Under the pieces are notes generated by a model. The model saw only the letters and a list, made by a program, of their open reading frames with translations. It was not told the origin of the DNA and ran no database searches. This document shows, in pieces, positions 24,676 through 33,008 of a DNA stretch of 55,016 bases. Each line of letters starts with the position of its first letter. Positions within the stretch are counted from its first letter, which is position 1. This DNA comes from Ancalomicrobiaceae bacterium (GTDB lineage Bacteria; Pseudomonadota; Alphaproteobacteria; Rhizobiales; Ancalomicrobiaceae): assembly GCA_031291595.1 (NCBI GenBank), contig JARLIU010000121.1, positions 1 to 55,016 of the forward strand, read 5' to 3'. The translations under genes and the position numbers were made by a program.

Positions 24676-25993
24676 GGTGGCCTCCGGAGAGCCAGTCGAG
24701 GTCTCGGTAGTCGGGAAGCGCGCGCGACACGGCACGCCCCCTGCGCATCACGATGCGGTCGGCCTGCGGGCGCGACAGGAACTCGCTCCAGCGGCGCGCG
24801 GAGAACAGCACGAGATCGGCCGGTGCCCCCTCGGCGATGACGCCGAGTTCCGCCCTGCCGAGGATTTCGGCCGGCGTCCTGGTGACGATCCTCGCGGCTT
24901 CATCGAGTGGATGGTCGAGGTGCAGGATCCGGACCGCCTCGCGGAACACTTCGACCGGATCGAGGTCGCCATAGCCATAGAACGGGTCGCGGGTGTTGTC
25001 GGAAGCGACGGCGGTCGGCACGCCGGCCTCGGCCAGTTCCTTGAACAGCGTGACGCCGCGCCAGCGCGGCGTGCGGCCGGGATGGCGATCCTGCAGGTAC
25101 ATGTTGCACATCGGCAGCGACACCACGCCGATGCCGGCCGTGGCGACGAGGTCGATGACCCGCTTGGCGGTGTCCTCGTCCTGGCGGGCGAGCGAACAGC
25201 AATGACCGACCGTCACCGAGCCGGAAAAGCCGTGACGAAGCTTCGCCTTGGCGATCAATTCCAGCGTCAGGACTTCGCGGTCCTCGGTCTCGTCGACATG
25301 CAGGTCGATGTCGAGCCCGGCCGAGGCGGCCGCCGCGAACAGCCGGTCGAGCTGGGCATCGATGCGGGGTCCGGGGAAGGTGGCGCCACCGAGGAGTCCG
25401 CCGGCATCGGCGACGACCGCGACCAAATCGGCGAAATAGGCTTCGTCCTCGACCGCATCGATGGGCAGGAGCGCGACGGCCTGCAGGTCGATGCGGCCCT
25501 GCCACTCGGCCCGCTTGGCCTTGAACACCTCGAACGAGATGCGGTGCTGCGGCGCCAGGCTATCGAGATGGGTGCGGATCAGCCGCGTGCCGTGGGCGTA
25601 GGCGGCTTGAAGCGAGAACTGCATCCGCGCCGCCACATCCTCGGCGGTCCAGTTGGCTTCGCGGTCGGCGCGCACCGCATTGAGCGCGCCGATGAAGCTG
25701 CCGTCCGGATTGGCTTCGCGCTCCGAGATATGCCCCTTGTCGAGGTGGGTGTGCATGTCGGTGAAGCACGGCCAGACCATGCCGGCTTTGAGATCCAGTC
25801 GCGGCATCTCGGCCGGCGCGGCCCCCGTGGGCAGGATGGCGGCGATGCGGCCGGCGTCGATGACGACATCGGCGCTGACGAGCCCCTCGCGGGCGGCAAC
25901 CGCAATCGGCTTCGCCAACAGCACGGCCGGCAACGTGGCGTTTGCCAGCACGAAGCGCGGCGCATCCGGCAATGAGGCGAAGTCGGCAGGCAT
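24668..25993 (-). CDS. CodA-like amidohydrolase (cytosine-deaminase family)
   Basis: The 441-residue protein has the metal-dependent TIM-barrel residues of the cytosine/creatinine deaminase group: TDMHTHLDKGH (two metal histidines), DLHVDETEDREV (His and catalytic Glu), TVGHCCSLA (metal His) and ASDNTRDPFYGYGDLDPVEV (metal Asp). The family hydrolyses exocyclic or ring amidine C-N bonds in cytosine, isocytosine, creatinine and related rings. The ATG at 25993 shares a base with the permease stop (TGATG). Genes before it encode a NitT/TauT-type importer, those after it a flavin oxidase and reductase. The exact substrate is not deducible. Confidence 0.88.
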   Translation of the reverse strand: MPADFASLPDAPRFVLANATLPAVLLAKPIAVAAREGLVSADVVIDAGRIAAILPTGAAPAEMPRLDLKAGMVWPCFTDMHTHLDKGHISEREANPDGSFIGALNAVRADREANWTAEDVAARMQFSLQAAYAHGTRLIRTHLDSLAPQHRISFEVFKAKRAEWQGRIDLQAVALLPIDAVEDEAYFADLVAVVADAGGLLGGATFPGPRIDAQLDRLFAAAASAGLDIDLHVDETEDREVLTLELIAKAKLRHGFSGSVTVGHCCSLARQDEDTAKRVIDLVATAGIGVVSLPMCNMYLQDRHPGRTPRWRGVTLFKELAEAGVPTAVASDNTRDPFYGYGDLDPVEVFREAVRILHLDHPLDEAARIVTRTPAEILGRAELGVIAEGAPADLVLFSARRWSEFLSRPQADRIVMRRGRAVSRALPDYRDLDWLSGGHHA

Positions 25994-26805
25994 CAATTTT
26001 CCCTTTCCACGCTGCTTTCGTGCCAGCGATGGAGCACGAGCCATGCCACGAACGAGGTGGCGGCAAAGATGGCGACGCCGAGCGCCGACAGCATCAAAAG
26101 CGCCGCGAACAGGCGGGGGATGTTGAGCCGGAACTGCGATTCCAACAGCCGGAAGGCGAGGCCGGAACCGGCACCGGCCGAACCGGCGGCGAATTCGGCG
26201 ACGACCGCGGCGATGAGAGAAAGCCCGCCGCCGATCTTCAGACCCGTCATGAAATAGGGCTGCGCCGCCGGGATCTTCAGGTGCCACAGCGTCTGCAGTC
26301 GCGATGCGCCGTAGAGTTCGAACAGATTCAGATGGTTGTGATCGACGCTCTTCAGCCCCTGCACCATGTTGGACAGGATCGGGAAGAAGGCGACCAGGAA
26401 GGCGCAGATCAGCAGCGCCACCTGCGTGGTCGGGGCGTAGATCAGGATCAGCGGCGAGATGGCGACGATCGGCGTGACCTGCAACACGACGGCGATCGGA
26501 TAGAAGGCGAGCTCGATCCAGCGCGATTGCACCAGCAGGATGGCGAAGATCGAACCACCGACAAGCGCCAGCCCGAGCGAAACGAGGGTGATCTCGGCGG
26601 TCACCAGGAAGGCCGGCCACAGGATCTGCCAATCCCTGACGAGCGCCGCCACTACCGTGATCGGGTCCGGCAGGATGTAGACCGGCGTTGCCGTCAGCTT
26701 CACGCCCGCCCACCAGATCACGACCAGCAGACCGACGACGGCCAAGGGGGTGAGAATGCGAAGCGCCAGATCGCGCGATGCGCCGAGGCCATTGCCGTTC
26801 GCCAT
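25993..26805 (-). CDS. NitT/TauT-type ABC transporter permease
   Basis: The 270-residue permease has six hydrophobic segments and the cytoplasmic EAA-like loop LFELYGASRLQTLWHLKIPAAQPYFMTGLKIG (region), matching SsuC/TauC/ThiX-type permeases. The N-terminal tail MANGNGLGASRDLALRIL is short. The start at 26805 shares a base with the ATPase stop; the tracked ORF runs 89 codons into the ATPase. This permease family imports nitrate, sulfonates, thiamine pyrimidines and other small heterocycles. Confidence 0.9.
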   Translation of the reverse strand: MANGNGLGASRDLALRILTPLAVVGLLVVIWWAGVKLTATPVYILPDPITVVAALVRDWQILWPAFLVTAEITLVSLGLALVGGSIFAILLVQSRWIELAFYPIAVVLQVTPIVAISPLILIYAPTTQVALLICAFLVAFFPILSNMVQGLKSVDHNHLNLFELYGASRLQTLWHLKIPAAQPYFMTGLKIGGGLSLIAAVVAEFAAGSAGAGSGLAFRLLESQFRLNIPRLFAALLMLSALGVAIFAATSFVAWLVLHRWHESSVEREN

Positions 26806-27719
26806 CAGTGAGCTCCCGCGCCATGGAGGGCCTTGCCGCGCACGCTCTCGCCGTGCATGGCGTTCTGCAGCGAATGCGACACCCGTTCGCAGGTGCTGCG
26901 GTAGGATTCGGAGGTGCGGAACTCCTCGTCGCGCACCGCGCCGCGATTGACCTCGAAATCCTCGTGGATCCGTCCGGGACGTGCCTTCATCACCACGATG
27001 CGCGTCGACAGATAGGCGGACTCGAACACCGAATGGGTGACGAAGATGACCGAGACGCCGGTCTCCGCCCACAACGTCAGCACGTCGTCGTTGAGCTTCT
27101 GCCGGGTGATTTCGTCGAGGCTAGCGAACGGTTCGTCCATCAGCAGCAGTTTTGGCCGCGTCACCATGGCGCGGGCGATCGACACCCGCATCTTCATGCC
27201 GCCGGACAACTCGCGCGGATAGGCCTGGCGGAAGTCCGTCAGCCCCACCGTCTTCAGCGCATCGTCGACGACGGCAGCGGCGGCCCGGCGGGAGATGCCT
27301 TTCAGCTGCAATGGCAGATAGACGTTTTCAAACACATTGCGCCACGGCAACAGCGTCGGCTCCTGAAACACGAAGGAAATGTCGCTCTCAGGCTTGCCGT
27401 TCGGATTGATCCGCGTCGACGGCCAATCGATGGAGCCGGTGGTGACGCCGCCGAGGCCGGCGATGATCCTCAGCGCCGTCGACTTGCCGCAGCCAGACGG
27501 GCCGAGCAGGCTGACGAATTCGCCGGAACGGACGGTCAAGGACACGTCGGCCAGCGCCTGCGTGCCGTTGGAGAACAGTTTCGACACCGATCGCATGGCG
27601 AGCAGCGGGCGCATCGCTGGTACGGGCGTATCCAAGGGATCGGTCATTCCTCTGGCAGTCGGCGTTGACGACATGGGCGACTCGTCGCGGTCACCCCAAG
27701 ACGGGTCGGGGATACTCAC
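26805..27719 (-). CDS. NitT/TauT-type ABC transporter ATPase
   Basis: The 304-residue ATPase shows Walker A LLGPSGCGKSTALR, Q-loop FVFQEPTLLPWRNV, signature ELSGGMKMRVSIARA and Walker B LLLMDEPFASLDE, then the switch FVTHSVFESAYLS. The SGGMKMR signature is the SsuB/TauB/ThiZ type. The start is uncertain: the track uses a GTG at 27719; ATGs at 27674 and 27647 would remove 15 or 24 non-conserved residues. It lies 106 bp after the binding-protein gene, across a hairpin. Confidence 0.9.
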   Translation of the reverse strand: MSIPDPSWGDRDESPMSSTPTARGMTDPLDTPVPAMRPLLAMRSVSKLFSNGTQALADVSLTVRSGEFVSLLGPSGCGKSTALRIIAGLGGVTTGSIDWPSTRINPNGKPESDISFVFQEPTLLPWRNVFENVYLPLQLKGISRRAAAAVVDDALKTVGLTDFRQAYPRELSGGMKMRVSIARAMVTRPKLLLMDEPFASLDEITRQKLNDDVLTLWAETGVSVIFVTHSVFESAYLSTRIVVMKARPGRIHEDFEVNRGAVRDEEFRTSESYRSTCERVSHSLQNAMHGESVRGKALHGAGAH

Positions 27720-27781
27720 AGCATTCCCGCGATCGATCGAAGCATGTTACGATACTGTCCGAGCGCGCGCACGCGCTTGTT

Positions 27782-27808
27782 GCCCGGACAATCTTCGACT
27801 TTCCGGGC
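27782..27808 (-). terminator. Intercistronic hairpin after the binding-protein gene
   Basis: Seven-base arms GCCCGGA (27782-27788) and TCCGGGC (27802-27808) with a 13-nt loop lie 18 bases past the binding-protein stop in leftward transcription. No T-tract is present, so partial attenuation or mRNA protection is more likely than full termination. Confidence 0.5.
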
Positions 27809-27825
27809 ATAGATTTTATGCGCAA

Positions 27826-28830
27826 TCACTTCTTCAGCGCCAGACCGACGCCCTTGCAGACGAACTTCGCGGTAAAGGCCTTTGTGTAGTCCGTATCCGC
27901 CTTCAATACCTTGATCTTCACCATCGTGTCGAAGAACGCCTTGTACTTCGCGTCGGTCATGCAGCCGATGCCTTTCGGCAGGGCTTCGCCCGATTCCACG
28001 ATGCCGTATTCCTTCATCTTGGCGATGGAGAAGGCGATCTGGCCATCGGTCATCTCCGGATTGTCTTTCTTGATCAACTCGTTGGCCGCCTTGTTGTCGC
28101 CATAGAGATAAGTGTACCAGCCCTCGATCGAGGCATCGACGAAGCGCTGCACCAGTTCGGGCTTGTTCTCGACCAGGCTCACTTGCGCCGCGATCGTCGT
28201 CGAATAGGGATCGAAGCCCTCGTCCGCCAAGAGGAAGATCACCGGCTTGAAGCCGGCTTGGCGTTCGATCTCGTAGGGCTCGGAGGTGAGATACCCCTGC
28301 TGCGCCGACTTGGCATCGGCAAGGAACGGCGCCGGGTTGAACGTATAGGGCTTGTACTGTTCGTCCCTGAAGCCCTTGAAGTTGGCCTTCATCCACTCGA
28401 AGAAGGTGGTGTAGCCCTCCTTGCCGAGGAAAATGGCGCTCGCCTTGGCCAGATCGGGGAATTTATCCATGCCCTGGCCGGGATGCGCCATCAGCACCTG
28501 CGGATCCTTCTGGAACATGGCGGCGACATCCATGATCGGAATGCCCTGCTCGACCGCCGACAGTTCGCCCATGGCCGAGCCCATGTAGAAGTCGATCTTG
28601 CCGGCGATCAACAGCGCGGCGTTGGCCGCCTGCGGGCCACCCTGAACGATGGTCACGTCGAGCCCGTGCTTCTTGTAGGTGCCGTCGGCGATGGCCTGGT
28701 AGAAACCGCCGTGCTCGGCTTCCGCCAGCCAGTTGGTGCCGAAAGTGACTTTGTCGGCGGCCTCCGCCGCGACAGACAGTCCGAGGCCGCAAACGGCCGC
28801 GATCAGGCCGAGCTTGAGCGTTGCGTGCAT
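27826..28830 (-). CDS. NMT1/ThiY-like ABC substrate-binding protein
   Basis: The 334-residue protein has a signal peptide (about 1-24, SVAAEAADKV) and the SBP motif FGTNWLAEAEHGGFYQAIADGTYKKHGLDVTI (region), very like pyrimidine and riboflavin-type binding proteins of the NMT1/THI5 group. GGPQAANAALLIAGKIDF follows in the ligand pocket. Residues CMTDAKYKAFFDTMVKIKVL near the end are typical too. AGGGGA lies about ten bases before the ATG at 28830. The conserved operator copy 1 is 82 bp upstream. The ligand is probably a small N-heterocycle; this is inferred from family and neighbours. Confidence 0.9.
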   Translation of the reverse strand: MHATLKLGLIAAVCGLGLSVAAEAADKVTFGTNWLAEAEHGGFYQAIADGTYKKHGLDVTIVQGGPQAANAALLIAGKIDFYMGSAMGELSAVEQGIPIMDVAAMFQKDPQVLMAHPGQGMDKFPDLAKASAIFLGKEGYTTFFEWMKANFKGFRDEQYKPYTFNPAPFLADAKSAQQGYLTSEPYEIERQAGFKPVIFLLADEGFDPYSTTIAAQVSLVENKPELVQRFVDASIEGWYTYLYGDNKAANELIKKDNPEMTDGQIAFSIAKMKEYGIVESGEALPKGIGCMTDAKYKAFFDTMVKIKVLKADTDYTKAFTAKFVCKGVGLALKK

Positions 28831-28911
28831 GTCCGGTCTTCCCCTGTCATGACGTGAATGGTCCCCTCGATCGGGGCATTGTGCGGAAATGGAGCACTTG
28901 CATCGAGCCTT

Positions 28912-28943
28912 GAAAAGCATCAAATTGCGTTCGCTTTGATGCC
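28912..28943. promoter_or_regulatory. LysR-regulon operator, copy 1
   Basis: An inverted repeat GCATCAAA (28917-28924) / TTTGATGC (28935-28942), 10-bp spacer, sits between the divergent binding-protein and lysR genes. The 32 bp at 28912-28943 match the 32 bp at 30801-30832 at 28 positions, a conservation not expected by chance between unrelated promoters. Confidence 0.8.
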
Positions 28944-29006
28944 TTTTCGGCAATTCAGCAGGGATTGTTGCTTCTGCGGGCGCTGTGCCCGGATTTTGGG
29001 CAGGCA

Positions 29007-29960
29007 ATGTCGATGTTGCACTCACGCAAGCTCCTGTACATCAACGAAATCGCCAAGTGCGGCTCGATCCGCAAGGCTGCCGAACGCATGAACGTGGCGT
29101 CCTCGGCGATCAACCGGCAGATCCTGGCGCTCGAGGACGAGATCGGCGCGCCGATCTTCGAACGGCTGCCGCGCGGCCTCCGGCTGACGTCGGTCGGCGA
29201 GCTTTGCGTCGAGCACGTTCGCGATGTGCTGAAGAATTACGAGAAGCTGCAGGGCCGCATCAAGAGCCTCAAAATGCCGCAGGCCGGCAAGGTGTCGATG
29301 GTCACCACCATCGGGCTGGCGTCCGGACCGCTGCCGCAACTGATGGCTCGCTTCCTCGCCGACCATCCGCGCATCCGGGTGCTGGTCAGGAGCGACGGCG
29401 GCGTGACGACCTCGATGCCGGTGATCGCCGGCGAGGTGGATCTCGGCCTCGGCTTCAACATTCCGACGCTGCCCGGCATCCGGTCGCTGGCCAATTTCGA
29501 GGTCCCCATCGGCGCGGTGCTGCCGGTCGGCCACCGGCTGGCCGCCCGGGAGCGGGTGAGCCTCGTCGATCTGGCGCAGGAGCGGCTGGTGCTGGGCCTA
29601 CCCGGAACGTCGTTGCGCGACACCATCAACCTGGCGTTTGCGCCGCTGCCGATTTCGGTCGAACCGGCGCTCGAAACCAATTCGCTGGAAATGATCCGCA
29701 GCCTGATCGGCCAGGGGGCGGGGGTGTCGCTGCTCAATCCGCTGGACGTGCTGATGGAATCGCGGCGCGGCGACCTCGTCTACCGGCCGCTCGCCGACAG
29801 CCACGTCCGTCCGCAGCCGATGAAGCTGTTCGCCCGGGCGCGGGCCGCGCTCGACGCCGCGACCAGCGTGTTCGTCGAGTTCCTGCTTTCAGAACTCGTC
29901 GACATGATCCGCGAGACGACCAACGGCCAGGGATTGGTGGGCAAGGCTCAGCCGGTATAG
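29007..29960 (+). CDS. LysR-family regulator of the heterocycle regulon
   Basis: The 317-residue regulator starts MSMLHSRKLLYINEIAKCGS, with helix-turn-helix SIRKAAERMNVASSAINRQI and wing IFERLPRGLRLTSVGEL. The effector domain from about 90 has MVTTIGLASGPLPQLMARFL and GEVDLGLGFNI. An alternative ATG lies two codons later. It is divergent from the binding-protein gene, convergent with the creatininase gene (13-bp 3' overlap), and flanked on both sides by copies of the same operator, so it is the natural regulator of both units. Confidence 0.9.
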   Translation: MSMLHSRKLLYINEIAKCGSIRKAAERMNVASSAINRQILALEDEIGAPIFERLPRGLRLTSVGELCVEHVRDVLKNYEKLQGRIKSLKMPQAGKVSMVTTIGLASGPLPQLMARFLADHPRIRVLVRSDGGVTTSMPVIAGEVDLGLGFNIPTLPGIRSLANFEVPIGAVLPVGHRLAARERVSLVDLAQERLVLGLPGTSLRDTINLAFAPLPISVEPALETNSLEMIRSLIGQGAGVSLLNPLDVLMESRRGDLVYRPLADSHVRPQPMKLFARARAALDAATSVFVEFLLSELVDMIRETTNGQGLVGKAQPV

Positions 29961-30745
29961 AGGTTCGACAGGGAATAGCCGGTCAGATCCTCGATCAGCT
30001 CGACGAAGCCGCGCGCGACGTGGCGGCAATAGCGCTCGCCCTTGTCCACCGTCGCCTTGGAGGCATCGCCGACGACGCCGTTCGGGTTCAGATCGTGCGC
30101 CACCCAGGCAAGTGCGTGCGGCGGCAACGGCTGCAGGTAGGTGGTGTTGGCCTTCATCCATTCGGCGCGCGAGACGAAATTCTCCGCCTTGTCCATCCTG
30201 ACCAGATCCGGGCGGAAATACAGCATCATCGATGTTTCCACCTCGCCGCCGTGGATGCCGTAGGTCATCTCGTGCCGGCTGAACAGCCCCTCCGGGCTGC
30301 CGAAGCGGCTCCACTGCGTCGCCACCACCGCCATCTGGAAGCGCACGCGCATCTCGCGCGAAACGATCGACATCAGGTCGAGATTGCCACCGTGCGAGTT
30401 GACGATGATCAGCTTCTTCACCCCGGCTTCCGACACTTTCTGGCCGATCGCCGTCCACACCGGGATCAGCAGTTCGGCGGGAAACGACAGCGTGCCCGGG
30501 CCGTAGATATGCTCGTTGGCCTTGCCGATTTCCTGGGTCGGCAGCACCAGCACGTTCAGGTGGGCAGGCAGGATCTTCCTGACTTCGCCGAGCATGCCGT
30601 TGGCGATCGCCGTGTCGGTGGCGATGGGCAGGTGCGGCCCGTGCTGCTCGGTCGAGGCAAGCGGCAGGATGGCGACGGTCGTTTCGGTATCGAGCGTGCC
30701 AAACTCGGGGCTGGTCAGCTCATTCCAGTAAAAGCGCGCTGTCAT
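29948..30745 (-). CDS. Creatininase-family amidohydrolase
   Basis: The 265-residue protein has the family metal and active-site motifs: ILPLASTEQHGPHLPIATDT (Glu and His ligands), VNSHGGNLDLM (His, Asn), and GIHGGEVETSMML (His, Glu). The family cleaves cyclic or linear amides, as in creatininase, FAPy deformylase and MftE. The start at 30745 has GGAGG seven bases upstream; the tracked ORF adds 14 codons. It is preceded by operator copy 2 and converges on the LysR gene. It probably acts on the same ring as the deaminase or on its product. Confidence 0.9.
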   Translation of the reverse strand: MTARFYWNELTSPEFGTLDTETTVAILPLASTEQHGPHLPIATDTAIANGMLGEVRKILPAHLNVLVLPTQEIGKANEHIYGPGTLSFPAELLIPVWTAIGQKVSEAGVKKLIIVNSHGGNLDLMSIVSREMRVRFQMAVVATQWSRFGSPEGLFSRHEMTYGIHGGEVETSMMLYFRPDLVRMDKAENFVSRAEWMKANTTYLQPLPPHALAWVAHDLNPNGVVGDASKATVDKGERYCRHVARGFVELIEDLTGYSLSNLYTG

Positions 30746-30800
30746 CGCCGGCCTCCGCTTGCGTCCCACGCTTCCGGAACTAGGCAATAACGTTAGCGCT

Positions 30801-30832
30801 GAAAAGCATCAATTTGCGCTCGATATGATGCC
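30801..30832. promoter_or_regulatory. LysR-regulon operator, copy 2
   Basis: This site begins GAAAAGCATCAATTTGCG and ends TATGATGCC, agreeing with copy 1 at 28 of 32 positions including both GCATCA / TGATGC half-sites. It lies 56 bp before the creatininase start. Its presence on both sides of the lysR gene links the two transcription units into one regulon. Confidence 0.8.
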
Positions 30833-30965
30833 AAATTGCGGATGGTGCGCGCTACCCGCCGAAAACCGGCCCGAGGCGGGCGGGCGCCAGGACCAGCCTC
30901 GTCGCGCCGCTCCGGTACCGTTTTGACGTCCGCGGCCGGCGCGTGCGGCGAAATCAACGGCAATA

Positions 30966-30994
30966 CGGGCCGGGGAGAGCCTCTCCCCGGCCCG
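30966..30994 (-). terminator. Long palindrome downstream of the zinc dehydrogenase
   Basis: Arms CGGGCCGGGGAGAG (30966-30979) and CTCTCCCCGGCCCG (30981-30994) are perfectly complementary around one central base; in RNA the loop would open to a few bases. It lies 87 bases past the dehydrogenase stop in leftward transcription. There is no T-tract, so it would act as a strong RNA barrier or 3' end protector. Confidence 0.6.
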
Positions 30995-31080
30995 CTTCAA
31001 CGCATACGCAGGCATCATTTCGCGTGTCGTTGCAACACCGGCGCCGCGACTGGCGCGGGACCGGCCCGCGACCGGCGCCA

Positions 31081-32103
31081 TCAGCCGACGTCGACCATCA
31101 CCTTCATGATGTCCGCGCCGTTGGTGTCGATGTAGCGATAGGCGTCGCTCCAGGCGGCGAAGTCGAAATGGCGCGAGACCAGCGGGCGGATGTCGATCAG
31201 CCCGTCGAGCAGGCGCACGGCTTCCACCCAGTCTTCCTTCCAGTACATCATGCTGCCGGCCAGCACGACCTCATGCTCGCCGACCACCGCCATGTCGACC
31301 ACCGGCGGCTTGCCGTAGACGCCGACGATCAGGATCGTGCCGCCTTTCTCGATCGCCGCCACCGCCGAGCCGAGCGACGCCTCGGCGCCGGCCGCCTCGA
31401 AGGCGAGATCGAAGCCGCCGGGACCGAAGGCCTTCCGTGCCGCATCGGCGAGCGACGTGTGGCGCACGTCGACCGTGTGATCGACGCCGCATTGGCGGGC
31501 GACATCGAGGCGATGCGGAGCGACGTCGGTGATCAGCACCGAACCGGCGCCGCGCGCCTTGGCGACCTGGGCGATCAGGTTGCCGATGGTGCCGGCGCCG
31601 AGCACCACGACGTTGCGGCCGTTGAGGTCGCCGGCGCGGCTGCAGGCATGCACCGCCACCGACACCGGCTCGACGAAGGCGCCCTGGTCGGCAGAGAAGG
31701 TCTCCGGCAGCGGCACCAGCCGATCGGCTGGCACATTGTAATAGTCGCGCCCGCAGCCCTCGGCCTGAAAGCCGCGCACCTTCAGGTTCTCGCAGATGTT
31801 GAAGCGGCCCTTCTTGCACGGGTTGCAGCTGCCGCAGACGATCTGCGGCAGCGCCGTGACTTTTGCGCCAATGGCCGGTGGATTGGCGACGGCCGAACCG
31901 ACTGCGGCGACCACGCCCATGAATTCGTGGCCCTGCACCACGGGGAACGGCGTGAACGGGTGCTGGCCGTGCCAGACGTGGATGTCCGATCCGCAGATGC
32001 CGATCTGGCGGACGCGGATCTGCACCTCGTCGGGCGCGGGCGGCACTACCGGGACTTCCAGGAACCGGATCTGTCCCGGTCCGTCCATGATCGACTGTCG
32101 CAT
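31081..32103 (-). CDS. Zinc-dependent alcohol (polyol/sugar-acid) dehydrogenase
   Basis: The 340-residue medium-chain dehydrogenase is intact: GICGSDIHVWHG and GHEFMG (catalytic zinc), CGSCNPCKKGRFNICENL (structural-zinc cysteines), VVVLGAGTIGNLIAQVAK (NAD-binding Rossmann), and a full C-terminal domain. GGGAGAGGA precedes the ATG by a few bases. It resembles sorbitol, L-idonate and threonine dehydrogenases. It lies last in the leftward sugar operon, 103 bp after the SDR gene. Contrast with the deleted relative at 14186. Confidence 0.9.
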   Translation of the reverse strand: MRQSIMDGPGQIRFLEVPVVPPAPDEVQIRVRQIGICGSDIHVWHGQHPFTPFPVVQGHEFMGVVAAVGSAVANPPAIGAKVTALPQIVCGSCNPCKKGRFNICENLKVRGFQAEGCGRDYYNVPADRLVPLPETFSADQGAFVEPVSVAVHACSRAGDLNGRNVVVLGAGTIGNLIAQVAKARGAGSVLITDVAPHRLDVARQCGVDHTVDVRHTSLADAARKAFGPGGFDLAFEAAGAEASLGSAVAAIEKGGTILIVGVYGKPPVVDMAVVGEHEVVLAGSMMYWKEDWVEAVRLLDGLIDIRPLVSRHFDFAAWSDAYRYIDTNGADIMKVMVDVG

Positions 32104-32206
32104 AGCATCCTCTCCCTGCTGATCTGTCTTTTGGCCGGCCGACGGCGGCCACCGCGCGTCGCCGCGAACGCTTTTCTCAAGCGCCCCGCCGTCCGTGATG
32201 GCGGGC

Positions 32207-32998
32207 TCACACCGTCTTCAGCATGCCGCCGTCGACGAAGTAGGTGGAACCAACGCTGTAGCTCGCCTTATCGGAACACAGGAACACATAGAAGTGCGCA
32301 AGCTCTTCCGGACTGCCGAAGCGGTCGATCGGCGCGTACTCGCGCGCTACCGCGTCGAGGTGGCCCTGCCAATCGCCGCCGGTGTCGGCGGTCAACTGCT
32401 TGGCCGTCTTGATCCAGTCGGGCGTCAGGATCAGGCCGGGGTTGACGGTGTTGACGCGGATGCGATCCTTGACCACCTCGTTGGCGAGCGACTTGGAGAA
32501 CATCATCAAGGCCGCCTTGGTGACGTTGTAGATCGGCTCGTACCCCAGGGGCTGCACCGCGCAGATCGAGGCGGTATGCAGGATCACGCCGCCGCCGCGC
32601 CGCTTCATCGACGGCACCAGGCCGCGGGCCAGCCGCACCGCGGCCATGACGTGCAGCTGCCAATAGGCGTTCCACTTGTCGTCCGGCGCCGCCTGGATGG
32701 TCTCGTTCGAGCCGGTGCCGGCGTTGTTGATCAGAATGTCGGCACCACCGAAGGCCTTTTCCGTCGCCGCGATCAGCGCGTCGGTTCCGGCCGGCGTGGC
32801 GACGTCGCAGGGAACGGCCAAAGTGCGCACGCCGTGCCGCTTGGCGATGTCGGTGGCGGCCGCCTCGAGCCGCTCCGCCTGGCGGGCCGCCAGCACGACG
32901 TCGACCCCTTCGGCCGCCAGTCCGTCGGCGACGGCCAGTCCGATGCCGACGCTGCCGCCGGTGATCACCGCGACCTTGCCCTTCAATCCGAGATCCAT
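32207..32998 (-). CDS. Short-chain dehydrogenase/reductase (SDR)
   Basis: The 263-residue classical SDR has the dinucleotide motif ITGGSVGIGLAVADGLA, NNAG, catalytic Ser in LHTASICAV, and YNVTK (YxxxK). The start at 32998 follows the permease stop by ten bases, so it belongs to the ABC operon. It probably oxidises or reduces the imported sugar or polyol, perhaps paired with the zinc dehydrogenase. The QAAPDDKWNAYWQLHVM segment is the usual substrate-loop region and gives no specific hint. Confidence 0.9.
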   Translation of the reverse strand: MDLGLKGKVAVITGGSVGIGLAVADGLAAEGVDVVLAARQAERLEAAATDIAKRHGVRTLAVPCDVATPAGTDALIAATEKAFGGADILINNAGTGSNETIQAAPDDKWNAYWQLHVMAAVRLARGLVPSMKRRGGGVILHTASICAVQPLGYEPIYNVTKAALMMFSKSLANEVVKDRIRVNTVNPGLILTPDWIKTAKQLTADTGGDWQGHLDAVAREYAPIDRFGSPEELAHFYVFLCSDKASYSVGSTYFVDGGMLKTV

Positions 32999-33008
32999 TC
33001 TTCTTCTC

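Larger units (their letters stand above)
30746..31080. other. 335-bp gap between creatininase and zinc dehydrogenase genes
   Basis: No gene is supported. The right half of the segment contains a long palindrome (30966-30994) and further CGCGGG/CCCGCG self-complementarity at 31057-31073. The left end holds the creatininase promoter with operator copy 2. Confidence 0.6.
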
